DNA from: Chloroflexota bacterium | GTDB lineage: Bacteria > Chloroflexota > Chloroflexia > QHBQ01 > JADMIH01 | Assembly (NCBI GenBank): GCA_015478675.1 | Contig: JADMIH010000093.1 | Location: 1 to 14,852 of the forward strand | Reading direction: 5' to 3' | Length of the DNA stretch: 14,852 bases | Part shown: in pieces, positions 6,984 to 14,126 of the stretch | Numbering within the stretch: position 1 is the stretch's first letter | Layout of the letters: the number at the start of each line of letters is the position of its first letter | The notes under the pieces: generated by a model | Seen by the model: only the letters and a program-made list of their open reading frames with translations | The model's database searches: none | What the model was told of the DNA's origin: nothing | Position numbers and translations under genes: made by a program

Positions 6984-7487
6984 ATGAAGTTTTCAGATCT
7001 GAAGGGTCGTTCCGTAGTTAACCTGGAAGGCGCGAAGAAAGTTGGTGAGGTCGAGGACCTGATGATTAACGTGGAGGAGCATCAGGTAGTGAGCGTTAAA
7101 GTGAAGACAGGCCGCTTCAGCGCTTCGCAAGTGATCTTTGTAAGCGAGGTGAAGAATGTGGGCCCTGATGCTGTTACTGTAACACCGATCGACAGCAGCG
7201 CCCCGGCGAGGCAGCCTGACGGCAACGCGCCCGCCAGTTTACAGGAGTTAATCGGCATCACAGATATTATCGGCAATCAGGTGGTGACCGATACAGGTAC
7301 TCTTGTGGGTGAGGTGCGCGACGTAATAGTGGACGCGGCGACCTGGGCAGTGGCGGCCTGTGAAGTGCGTGAGGGGGGGCTTTTCACAAAGCCGCAGGAG
7401 TTTGCTGTCACGCCCGAAGTGCGATTTGGAAAGAAGATAGTGACAGTTCCGGCGCAATTACTCGGCGGGGCGAGCAATGGGCAGTGA
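6984..7487 (+). CDS. Two-domain PRC-barrel protein
   Basis: A 167-residue cytoplasmic protein without signal peptide or membrane segment. Residues 1-70 (FSDLKGRSVVNLEG, VGEVEDLMINVEEHQVVSV) and 87-160 (LQELIGITDIIGNQVV, LVGEVRDVIVDAATWAVAA) are two copies of the PRC-barrel fold, a small beta-barrel found in ribosome maturation factor RimM, the photosynthetic reaction-centre H subunit, and many stand-alone bacterial proteins. Its own function is not known. A Pro/Ala-rich linker (71-85) joins the repeats. GGGAG (6973-6977) lies upstream of the ATG. It has its own promoter directly after a repeat element and is convergent with the oxidoreductase gene that follows. Confidence 0.85.
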   Translation: MKFSDLKGRSVVNLEGAKKVGEVEDLMINVEEHQVVSVKVKTGRFSASQVIFVSEVKNVGPDAVTVTPIDSSAPARQPDGNAPASLQELIGITDIIGNQVVTDTGTLVGEVRDVIVDAATWAVAACEVREGGLFTKPQEFAVTPEVRFGKKIVTVPAQLLGGASNGQ

Positions 7488-7518
7488 GGAGTGAGCCACT
7501 CTAATGCACTCACTCCTC
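7486..7518. terminator. Hairpin between convergent genes, possible bidirectional terminator
   Basis: GAGGAGTGAG (7486-7495) and CTCACTCCTC (7509-7518) form a perfect 10-bp stem with a 13-base loop, starting at the stop codon of the PRC-barrel gene and ending 11 bases from the stop of the opposite gene. The position suits a shared terminator, but neither side has a T-run. Confidence 0.5.
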
Positions 7519-7528
7519 GTTGCTATGG

Positions 7529-9556
7529 CTAGGGCACTAGCAGCTCGCCTTGCACGAGTTTCGGTTCGTAGTGCTGCATCGTGATGCAGTTGGTGGGGCA
7601 GATTTGGGCGCATAGTCCACACCTGATGCAAAGCCATTCGTCCATGATCATGGCGGCGCCGTGCCTCCAGCTCTTCGCCTCCTGTAAGCGCGGCTCCTCC
7701 ATCTGATCATTGACACTCTCGATGAGGCTCAGGTCGGACATATGAAGCACATTGGTAGGACAGACCTCTATACAGGCATTACAGAGGATGCAGTTGTCGC
7801 CATCGAGGAAGATGTTCAGCTGGCACTGCAAGCAGCGCCGCGCCTCCTCGAAAGCCTCCTGCTTGGGTAAACCAAGCTCAACTTCGGAGAGGAGGTTGTC
7901 GCGCTTGGGGATCGGCAGCATAGGCATGTGCTGTCGCGGCACGGAGTCGTAGTCCTCGCCATCCACAAGACGGCGTTGCATCGTATCGGCTGTCCATATG
8001 GAGATGGGGGCCCAGGACATTCGGACTGTGGCGTCGGGGGCAGTCTCGTGGCGGGTGGTTTCGACGGCAGCCCAATCATCTATCTGCTTGGTCACCTCAA
8101 GGTGGTAATCAGAAACGTAGTCAAGGTAGGGCACAAGGGCGAAGTCGGCTTGCAGAGTGACCTTTTCTTTCCTGGGGTCTATGCTCTTAAAGTACTGATC
8201 AATGGCGACGGCGGCCTTCTGGCCTTCGCCGATGCAGCTGATGAGGTTGCGTGCGCCGCCGACGAAGTCGCCTGCTGCGAAGAGGCCGGGGACGGACGTC
8301 ATCCAGGTGACGGGGTCTACTTCAGGGCGTCCGCGCCTGTTGAGTTTGATGCCAACAGAGGAGTTTATCCAGTCGGTTTCGGAGTTCTGGCCGGTCGCGG
8401 CAATAACTGTGTCAAGCTCTAAAACGAATTCGGAGCCAGGGATCGGCACAGGAGCGCGGCGGCCAGAGGCGTCGGGGTCGCCCAGCCTGTTGCGTATACA
8501 TTTGAGGCCAACAACGTGGCCGTTTTCTTCCATGATCTCAGCAGGAGAGACGAGGAAGCGGAAGTCTACGCCCTCAATTTCGGCCTCACGTGCCTCTTCC
8601 TCATAGACCTGCATTTCATTGCGCGAGCGCCTGTATAGCACATAGACCTTCTCCGCGCCCATACGCAGAGAGGAGCGGGAGCAATCCATGGCGGTAAAGC
8701 CGCCGCCTATGACGGCCACTCGTTTGCCGATCTTCGGCTTCTGGTGGAGGTTGACGCGCTCCATGAACCAGAGGCCGGGAAAGAGGCCGCCGATGTTGGA
8801 GTAGTCTTCGCCACCGATATCCATCTGCTGAGGCTCCTGGGTGCCTACGCCGATGAGCACAGCGTCGTGCTTCTTCATCAGGTCGTCAAGGGGAATAGCG
8901 TTGGGGTTTACAGCCTCGGAGCCGGGCCATTTGCCGAAGCCGATGGGGGTGCTTAGCTTTATTTCAACGCCGAGGGCCTGCAAGTAGTCGTCAATTTCGC
9001 GCTTGCACAGGTCGCGGGGCAACCGCCACTCAGGGATGCCGACGGTGAGCATACCGCCGGCTACGGGCATCGACTCGTAAAGGGTTACGCCGTAGCCGAG
9101 CTTGGCGAGGTCTCGCGCCGCCGCGATTCCTGTGGGGCCGGAGCCGATGACGCCCACAGTCTTATCGCTGGTACGGGGGGGCGGGGGGGGGGGCGACCAG
9201 TCGTCGCGGTAGTCAGCCGCCACACGCTTGAGCCAGCATATAGCAATCGGCTCATCAAGTCGACCTCGGCGGCAGGCAGGCTCGCATGGGCGGGCACATA
9301 CGCGGCCCAGGATGCCGGGGATAACGTTATCTTCCAGGTTGATCTGGTATGAGGAGTCGTAGTCCTCAGCAGCTATGTGCGCGATATAGCGTGCTACATC
9401 GGTGTAGGCGGGGCAGGCATACTGGCACGATATATTAGCCAGGAACCATTCGTTATCGCCGGTGTTGAGGTGGTACGGCGCGGCGTTGCGTTCGGCATGC
9501 CCTACGTTGCTCTCCGATCTCACCAGGCCAAGTAGCCGCATTCTTTCATCAGGCAT
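7529..9556 (-). CDS. Multi-cluster Fe-S, FAD/NAD(P)-dependent oxidoreductase (GltD/dihydropyrimidine dehydrogenase-like)
   Basis: A 675-residue protein in three parts. Residues 40-112 are an N-terminal Fe-S domain of the GltD/dihydropyrimidine dehydrogenase type (C44, C48, C87, C91, C95, ending in the IAICWLKR block). Residues 132-455 are the two-dinucleotide domain: GVIGSGPTGIAAA (135-147), AVIGGGFTAMDCS (281-293), ATGQ (387-390) and FAAGD (426-430). Residues 575-660 hold two [4Fe-4S] ferredoxin motifs, C589-C592-C595-C599P and C643-C646-C649-C653P. Such proteins exchange electrons between NAD(P)H and ferredoxin or a partner subunit; no GltB or other partner lies nearby. The linker has six prolines encoded by a long C-run. 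GAAGGAG lies eight bases before the ATG. It is probably co-transcribed with the MBL and XRE-cupin genes upstream, 106 bases away. Confidence 0.9.
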   Translation of the reverse strand: MPDERMRLLGLVRSESNVGHAERNAAPYHLNTGDNEWFLANISCQYACPAYTDVARYIAHIAAEDYDSSYQINLEDNVIPGILGRVCARPCEPACRRGRLDEPIAICWLKRVAADYRDDWSPPPPPPRTSDKTVGVIGSGPTGIAAARDLAKLGYGVTLYESMPVAGGMLTVGIPEWRLPRDLCKREIDDYLQALGVEIKLSTPIGFGKWPGSEAVNPNAIPLDDLMKKHDAVLIGVGTQEPQQMDIGGEDYSNIGGLFPGLWFMERVNLHQKPKIGKRVAVIGGGFTAMDCSRSSLRMGAEKVYVLYRRSRNEMQVYEEEAREAEIEGVDFRFLVSPAEIMEENGHVVGLKCIRNRLGDPDASGRRAPVPIPGSEFVLELDTVIAATGQNSETDWINSSVGIKLNRRGRPEVDPVTWMTSVPGLFAAGDFVGGARNLISCIGEGQKAAVAIDQYFKSIDPRKEKVTLQADFALVPYLDYVSDYHLEVTKQIDDWAAVETTRHETAPDATVRMSWAPISIWTADTMQRRLVDGEDYDSVPRQHMPMLPIPKRDNLLSEVELGLPKQEAFEEARRCLQCQLNIFLDGDNCILCNACIEVCPTNVLHMSDLSLIESVNDQMEEPRLQEAKSWRHGAAMIMDEWLCIRCGLCAQICPTNCITMQHYEPKLVQGELLVP

Positions 9557-9662
9557 TGTTTGTGCTCCTTCAGTGGTCAGTGTGGGCGGTGTAGATATTG
9601 GGTAAATGGTGGCCAGCGACTACCGTCTACTGTATAACGTTGATTGGTAATTGGGCCGGTGC

Positions 9663-10310
9663 TTAGCATGGGGCTTCTTCGAGGGCTGCCAGATCGAGCA
9701 GCCAGCGTTCTTCTCGCAGTGTGGTGGTAGGACCTCGTGCAGGAAAGAGCGTCGTCCTGTCGGGAAGCGAGGCCAGGCGTAGAAGGCTGCGTGTCAACTG
9801 TTCGGCGTTTCCACCGGGCAAATCTGTGCGCCCTACTCCTCCCCTTCTCATCGTATCTCCGGTAAACAGGGCGTTTGCGGCGCTCGCCAGGAGGCAAACG
9901 CTCCCGGGTGAGTGGCCAGGAGTATGCAGCACTTGAAGCTTTATGTCGCCCACTTCAATCGTTTCGTCATCGTGCAGGTACCTCTCCGCGGCGCTTGGCG
10001 ACAGGGGGAAAGGGGGCTTTTCCACATATGTAAGCTCCGGGTGGGCCAGCCTCGTCATGTCCCAGGGGTGCACGCAGAGGGTAGCGCCGGTTGTGTTGAC
10101 GAGGGAGGCGTTATCAGCGGTTTGATCCCAATGGCCGTGAGTATTGATTATGTAAAGTAAATTGATTTTATGCTGATTTATAGCCTCCACAAAACGTTTG
10201 GAAGTGAGTACGGGCGCATCTATGATCGCGCCGCAGCCGCCATTGCGGTCATAAAGCAGGTAGCCCACAGTGTCGAAGGAGCCTCCAAGGATAGCTTTGA
10301 TTACCATCAC
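9663..10310 (-). CDS. MBL-fold metallo-hydrolase with an altered metal site
   Basis: A 215-residue metallo-beta-lactamase-fold protein, glyoxalase-II-like in layout. Seen are THGHWDQT (57-64), TPGHSPGS (130-137), GDTMRRGGVGRTDLPGG (151-167) and PARGPTTT (190-197). Site-1 ligands H58, H60 and H133 and bridging D152 are present, and D62 of site 2 is kept. The usual DH of HxHxDH is DQ (Q63), and the usual PGHG near the end is PARG (R192), so both site-2 histidines are missing. A single-metal enzyme, or a changed activity, is likely; the substrate is unknown. The frame opens with GTG overlapping the TAG stop of the XRE-cupin gene by one base; an ATG follows at the next codon, and GGGAG precedes both, so the exact start may be 10307. 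Confidence 0.88.
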   Translation of the reverse strand: MMVIKAILGGSFDTVGYLLYDRNGGCGAIIDAPVLTSKRFVEAINQHKINLLYIINTHGHWDQTADNASLVNTTGATLCVHPWDMTRLAHPELTYVEKPPFPLSPSAAERYLHDDETIEVGDIKLQVLHTPGHSPGSVCLLASAANALFTGDTMRRGGVGRTDLPGGNAEQLTRSLLRLASLPDRTTLFPARGPTTTLREERWLLDLAALEEAPC

Positions 10311-10996
10311 TAGCGCTCCCTCTGGTAGCCTCGGTGCGCACGCATGGCTACAAGGCGCAAAGGGCCGCCCGCGTCGGCAGCATGCGCGGGGGGTGCAGTC
10401 TCCCTGTGGGGGGCGACCTGTTCAGGGATAGAGAGTTCAGGAAGGGGGCAAAGGGCCGGAAGGAAAAGGCAAAGGATGGAGGCGCTGCCGTCTGTGTTGT
10501 TGAAGCTGTAAGGCAGTGTTACGTCCCAGGTGAGGGCATCGCCTTCGGAAAGGGTAAAGGCTGAAGCAGGTTGCGAAAATTTTGTGGTGCCCCGAAGGAC
10601 GAAGCAGACGCCCTTTGCGCTGCTCGTGCCGGGTGAAGGCGCGCCTGATGCGATAGTGCCGGGCGGGAGAGATAAGGAGAAGGCGGTTCCTTCGGTGCTC
10701 TCATTAACGAGAGTAATAGAAGCCGTTTGCTTGTGCAATTCAGCGCGGCGGTAGGTGCGCGGTCGCGCATATGAATGGTCAGGCACGGGAGGTATTTCTC
10801 CTGGGCTGCCGATGATGTGGGCGAGGGAGACGTGGAGCGAGCTGGTTATTCGCTGGAGGCTCGCCAAAGATGGCTGGGAATGACCTTGCTCTACCTGGCT
10901 TATAAAGCCTTTGCTGAGATGGCTTGCTTGGGCCAGAGCCGCGACGGTCATTTTCCGCTCGCGCCGTACCTTTCTGAGCCGCGCACCGATGTCCAT
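10310..10996 (-). CDS. XRE-family transcriptional regulator with C-terminal cupin domain
   Basis: A 228-residue DNA-binding regulator. Residues 5-62 form a helix-turn-helix of the XRE/Cro type (LRKVRRERKMTVAALAQ, SHLSKGFISQVEQGHSQPSL). Residues 95-180 form a small cupin barrel (GVCFVLRGTTKF, EGDALTWDVTLPYSFNNTDG) that in relatives senses a small ligand. The last 45 residues are Pro/Ala-rich and not conserved. AGGAG lies five bases before the ATG. It overlaps the MBL gene by one base, so the regulator probably controls its own operon, in line with the palindrome over its promoter. The ligand is not known. Confidence 0.9.
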   Translation of the reverse strand: MDIGARLRKVRRERKMTVAALAQASHLSKGFISQVEQGHSQPSLASLQRITSSLHVSLAHIIGSPGEIPPVPDHSYARPRTYRRAELHKQTASITLVNESTEGTAFSLSLPPGTIASGAPSPGTSSAKGVCFVLRGTTKFSQPASAFTLSEGDALTWDVTLPYSFNNTDGSASILCLFLPALCPLPELSIPEQVAPHRETAPPAHAADAGGPLRLVAMRAHRGYQRER

Positions 10997-11031
10997 AGAG
11001 GCTCCTGTTTAGTCAGAAGAAACGTTGTTTA

Positions 11032-11044
11032 GCTATACTATAGC
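11032..11044 (-). promoter_or_regulatory. Palindromic operator candidate over the XRE-cupin -10
   Basis: GCTATA-C-TATAGC is a perfect 6-1-6 inverted repeat that covers the -10 hexamer. A dimeric XRE protein bound here would block transcription, which suggests autoregulation. Part of the symmetry comes from the -10 itself, so chance is possible. Confidence 0.5.
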
Positions 11045-11065
11045 AAAGGGATAGGTGCGCGTCAA
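11037..11065 (-). promoter_or_regulatory. Sigma70-type promoter of the XRE-cupin operon
   Basis: On the minus strand, TTGACG (11065-11060) and TATAGT (11042-11037) are exactly 17 bases apart, each 5/6 to consensus, with TGC directly before the -10. The start of transcription would be near 11030, with a leader of about 34 bases to the ATG. Confidence 0.75.
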
Positions 11066-11079
11066 GGGGGGAGGTGAGG

Positions 11080-11298
11080 GTAACTGTTCAGATTCAGGGT
11101 GGAGCAATCTTCTTGGGGTATCTGTGGAGGCGTACCCTCAACTACCCTCACCCCCAAACCCCCTCTCCCATGAAGGGAGAGGGGGCTTTCTCCCTCACCC
11201 CATGCCCTTCTCCCATGAAGGGAGAGGGGGCTTTAATCACCCTTGTAACCCCATCAGGGGCTATGCAGGTCCCCCAAGCCCTTATTCTGAACATTTAC
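11080..11298 (+). mobile_element. Complete MITE-like element, copy C (219 bp, two hairpins)
   Basis: The ends GTAACTGTTCAGA (11080-11092) and TCTGAACATTTAC (11286-11298) are inverted repeats matching at 12 of 13 positions. Inside are two hairpins: arms 11159-11169 and 11175-11185 (perfect 11-bp stem), and arms 11205-11214 and 11220-11229 (one mismatch-type pair), both with an ATGAA loop. The body aligns with copy B and, inverted, with copy A. GTGAGG stands on both sides (11074-11079 and 11302-11307) and may be a target duplication, but copy B does not support it. No gene is encoded. The rest of the gap (11299-11392) holds only a weak GCCTT/AAGGC hairpin at 11358-11374 after the SLH gene. Confidence 0.78.
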
Positions 11299-11392
11299 GA
11301 CGTGAGGAGATTGGTAGTGGGTAAGTTGAAGGTAGGGGTATACCGTACCATCTATAAGCCTTCACGAGAAAGGCCGGTCAGGAGAGCGCCGG

Positions 11393-12697
11393 TTAGTGAT
11401 AGGCCAGGACCAGCACCTTGGCGAGTTGGGCGCGGGTGGCGAAGGTGTCGGGATAGAAGCAGCCATCGCCGTAGCCTGTAAACATAGCGTGAGCAATTGC
11501 TACCTGTATATAGCTCCAAGCCCAGTTGTCGGGCCGCACATCACAGAGGGCGGCGGGGGTGTCTACGCGGAGGTCCCAGTTGCGGGCGAGCACCAGCATC
11601 TTGGCTACCTGTGACCTGCTGACAGATGTATCAGGGCGAAAGGTGTTGTCAGCATAGCCGGAGATCACGCCGTGCGCGTACGCCGTTTCAATGTAGCGAT
11701 AGAAGGTATGGTCCTGGCCCACATCCGAGAAGGTGGGGGTTGCCGGGTTGAGGATGGTCCACCCTTCGGAGAGGACAACCATCTTGACGAGCTGCCCACG
11801 GGTTGTAGAGTTCTGGGGGCGAAAAGTGGCATCGGAGTAGCCGGAAACAATCCCCATGCATGCAAGGTCCGAGATATAGTTGTAAGCCCACTGCTCAGGA
11901 GGCACATCAGTAAAGCGACTATCACAGCTAACAGCGCCGGGGGTAGAGGAAGGTATGATGGAGGGGGTGAGGGAAGGAGTGGGCAAAAGACCGGCAGGAG
12001 GGTCGGGCATGCCGTACTGCACGGCGAGGGCGAGGAGTTGAGTGGCTACACTATTGGGATCGGGAGCGCTATCGTCACTCTCGTGGATATTTACGCCCAG
12101 GATTGCTGAGCCAGCCAGCCAGTGAAAGCGCTGCTCTATCAAGCGGCCACCGGGGTCGCTTATCGTGGCCGTGTAGGCGGGGTAAGAGTAAAAGATGGCG
12201 GGCGTGAGGGTGTAGCCCGCGAACTTGGCGTCCTGTTGCTCAGCTGTAAAGGCTGCCTCGGCTCCCGCCTGAGAATCGAATTGCCTTATCATAGCAAGGG
12301 ACCACTGATCCTCAGCGATAAGACGTTGGATGTAGAGGCGATCACTTCCATCGCTTGCCACTACGGGAGGCCAGCCAAGTACTTCGGCCAGGTCGCGTAG
12401 CGAGGCTGCCGCCCAGCCGGAGGAGTCGGCTTGAGATTGCCTCTGCGCTGCTGTGGCCGTGACCTGAGCGGTCTGCGATGCAAGTTCGGGCTGACGCTGG
12501 ATTGTTGTGGGGCCGGCGGCGGGGGTGCTGGGGAGTTGTGGCCTCCCGTCGCCTTGAGCGGCGCTTGCCACAGCCGACTTGCCGAGCAAGGCTGCTGCCC
12601 ACAGCAAAATCAACGCCGCTATCCCCAGAGCGCGCCAAGGGGAAGGCAACCGCCTTGTGCTTGCTGCCGCAAATGGATTGTGCTTGCCAACACGCAT
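11393..12697 (-). CDS. Membrane-anchored or secreted protein with three S-layer homology (SLH) domains
   Basis: A 434-residue protein. A hydrophobic segment at 23-47 after a basic N-terminus is a signal peptide or anchor (possible cleavage near ASAAQ). Residues 90-230 are a domain I do not recognise. A Pro/Thr/Ser linker (232-256) leads to three SLH repeats at about 261-312, 322-374 and 384-434, each with the F/C-DV-x(n)-W/F-x-Y-I start and the GY-D-x-F-P and TRGQLVK- or SRSQVAK-type end. SLH domains bind secondary cell-wall polymers or the cell surface. The ATG lies 12 bases after the cinA stop and has no clear Shine-Dalgarno sequence, so translation may depend on coupling to cinA. No other start codon precedes the signal segment. 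Confidence 0.88.
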   Translation of the reverse strand: MRVGKHNPFAAASTRRLPSPWRALGIAALILLWAAALLGKSAVASAAQGDGRPQLPSTPAAGPTTIQRQPELASQTAQVTATAAQRQSQADSSGWAAASLRDLAEVLGWPPVVASDGSDRLYIQRLIAEDQWSLAMIRQFDSQAGAEAAFTAEQQDAKFAGYTLTPAIFYSYPAYTATISDPGGRLIEQRFHWLAGSAILGVNIHESDDSAPDPNSVATQLLALAVQYGMPDPPAGLLPTPSLTPSIIPSSTPGAVSCDSRFTDVPPEQWAYNYISDLACMGIVSGYSDATFRPQNSTTRGQLVKMVVLSEGWTILNPATPTFSDVGQDHTFYRYIETAYAHGVISGYADNTFRPDTSVSRSQVAKMLVLARNWDLRVDTPAALCDVRPDNWAWSYIQVAIAHAMFTGYGDGCFYPDTFATRAQLAKVLVLAYH

Positions 12698-12709
12698 AGA
12701 AAGTCGATT

Positions 12710-13948
12710 CTAGATTGCTACTCGCTGCAACAAATTAGTTCGCAAGAGATTGATGGCAGCCAGACCAACCAGCCTGCTGACCTCGGATGGGGTGGTACAC
12801 CATAATTGTTGCGCTTCGGCAAAGTGGGTGCTCCCGCCAGCCGAGCGAGTTGCAACCAGTATTTCTGCCTGTACACGTAATGAGCCGCTCGCTTCCTCGT
12901 GGGGAATGGTTGTAGCTGAAGCCGCAACTACAACATCGGCGTGCGTCGCCTCATGCCAGGCTTCGACTGCCGAGCGCAAAGTGTCGCAGCAAGGCACGCC
13001 AGTTGTGCTGGATACGATGAACGTTAGCTGTGGCAGAGCAGCCACTGAAAGGAGAGGAGCAGAGTGTGTGTTTGATGCAAGGGGGGTGAGCGAGCCTATC
13101 GCGCTGCCCACTTCAAGGAGGGCACATGTCAGACGCTGGTATTGCAACAGGTCTGCAACCGCGCTCTGCGGGCTTTCCTCATCTGTGGCGTAAATGGCAT
13201 CTCCAAGCCTCTGCCGAAGCTGAGCTTCGAGGCCGGCGATCATCTCTTCGGCCTGTGGGGGGTTGCTTGCTTTTGCGGTGATGCGTAGGTGGATTCCGTC
13301 CTGTTTTGCGTAGGGGGCGAGTGTGGGGTTGGCACCCGCCATCAGGTCTTCGACCATCTCTTCAACTGCGCTCTCGCCGAGACCAAGCACTTTGAGGGTG
13401 CGTGATAGAATGATTGTAGATGTGATAGATTGGAGGCGAGGTTCCACCTCATTTTGCCACATCCTCTTCATCTCGTAGGGTACACCGGGCATGGTGACAA
13501 GTATACGCTCTTCATCTCCGTTCTGCTTGCTGACCCACCAGCCGGGGGCGGTGCCTACAGGGTTGCGCAAAGCCTCAGCCGAGGGGATCAGAGTAGCCTG
13601 TTTGATATTGCGCTCAGGCATTTTGAGGCTGCGCGAGGCGAAAAAGTGGCGCAATCCCGCCTCAAGCGCAGGAGAAACGTAGGCTGTTTCGTCGAGCATG
13701 CCAGCGATAGCTTCGCGGGTGAGGTCGTCGAGGGTAGGGCCGAGGCCACCTGTGGCAACAACGAGATCAGAGCGGTCCCAGGCGCGCCGCAGCGTGGCGG
13801 TGAGGCGTGGGAGGTTATCACCTACCTGAGAGACATAGTAGCAATCAATACCCAGGGCGGCAAGCCGTTGGGCAAGATAAGATGCATTTGTATCTGTGAT
13901 GGTGCCCAGCAGCAATTCTGTGCCGATGGAGACAATTTCCGCCTTCAT
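12710..13948 (-). CDS. cinA: CinA-family protein with degenerate C-terminal amidase domain
   Basis: A 412-residue protein, the usual full CinA length. The N-terminal MoCF-like domain (1-170), which in CinA is an ADP-ribose pyrophosphatase, is well kept: IGTELLLGTITDTNA (8-22), VGDN (42-45), GGLGPTLDDLTREA (67-80), and VTMPGVPYEM (151-160). The middle domain (175-250) follows the family. The C-terminal domain (262-412) occupies the place of the nicotinamide-mononucleotide deamidase, but AESCTGG is replaced by LLEVGSAIG (278-286) and the TGIAGP block is not found, so that activity is probably lost. AGGTGAG precedes the ATG. It has its own promoter and heads an operon with the SLH gene. Confidence 0.92.
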   Translation of the reverse strand: MKAEIVSIGTELLLGTITDTNASYLAQRLAALGIDCYYVSQVGDNLPRLTATLRRAWDRSDLVVATGGLGPTLDDLTREAIAGMLDETAYVSPALEAGLRHFFASRSLKMPERNIKQATLIPSAEALRNPVGTAPGWWVSKQNGDEERILVTMPGVPYEMKRMWQNEVEPRLQSITSTIILSRTLKVLGLGESAVEEMVEDLMAGANPTLAPYAKQDGIHLRITAKASNPPQAEEMIAGLEAQLRQRLGDAIYATDEESPQSAVADLLQYQRLTCALLEVGSAIGSLTPLASNTHSAPLLSVAALPQLTFIVSSTTGVPCCDTLRSAVEAWHEATHADVVVAASATTIPHEEASGSLRVQAEILVATRSAGGSTHFAEAQQLWCTTPSEVSRLVGLAAINLLRTNLLQRVAI

Positions 13949-13988
13949 AGCTCACCTGCCCATGAGAGCCGTTGCGCCTCTCAGCACG

Positions 13989-14017
13989 ATTATAGCATAG
14001 ATGGCCGTTAGCACCAA
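13989..14017 (-). promoter_or_regulatory. Extended -10 promoter of cinA
   Basis: On the minus strand, TATAAT (13994-13989) is preceded by TGC, and TTGGTG (14017-14012) stands 17 bases upstream. The -10 is perfect and the -35 keeps only TTG. The leader would be about 35 bases. Confidence 0.68.
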
Positions 14018-14033
14018 TAGCGCGAATGAAGTA

Positions 14034-14066
14034 ATTAGGGATTAGGAACAGGTATTAGGAGTTAGG
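14034..14066. repeat. Short direct repeats ATTAGG/GTTAGG
   Basis: ATTAGG occurs at 14034, 14041 and 14054 and GTTAGG at 14061, with irregular spacing, in the gap between cinA and the TPR gene. This is a low-order repeat of the kind seen in many genomes; no role can be assigned. Confidence 0.45.
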
Positions 14067-14109
14067 AGCCGTTTGATCTTACGCGTATCTGCCTCCAGCT
14101 GGGCATTTT

Positions 14110-14123
14110 GCCTGACCCCAGGC
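14110..14123 (-). terminator. Weak hairpin after the TPR gene
   Basis: GCCTG (14110-14114) and CAGGC (14119-14123) form a 5-bp stem with a 4-base loop four bases after the TPR stop. On the transcribed strand it is followed by AAAA rather than T residues, so it is not a standard intrinsic terminator. Confidence 0.25.
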
Positions 14124-14126
14124 GGA

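Noticed and set aside
7529..9556. Glutamate synthase small subunit (gltD)
   Set aside because: The central part is GltD-like, but the C-terminal double ferredoxin domain and the lack of a gltB neighbour argue for a different oxidoreductase.
11074..11307. GTGAGG as target-site duplication of copy C
   Set aside because: It flanks copy C but is three bases off the symmetric end on the right, GTGAGG-like words are common around here, and copy B shows no equivalent; kept only as a possibility.
11055..11481. Two overlapping plus-strand open frames across repeat copy C
   Set aside because: They read through the terminal repeats and hairpins, have no good start site, and give repetitive Pro/Gly-rich sequence.
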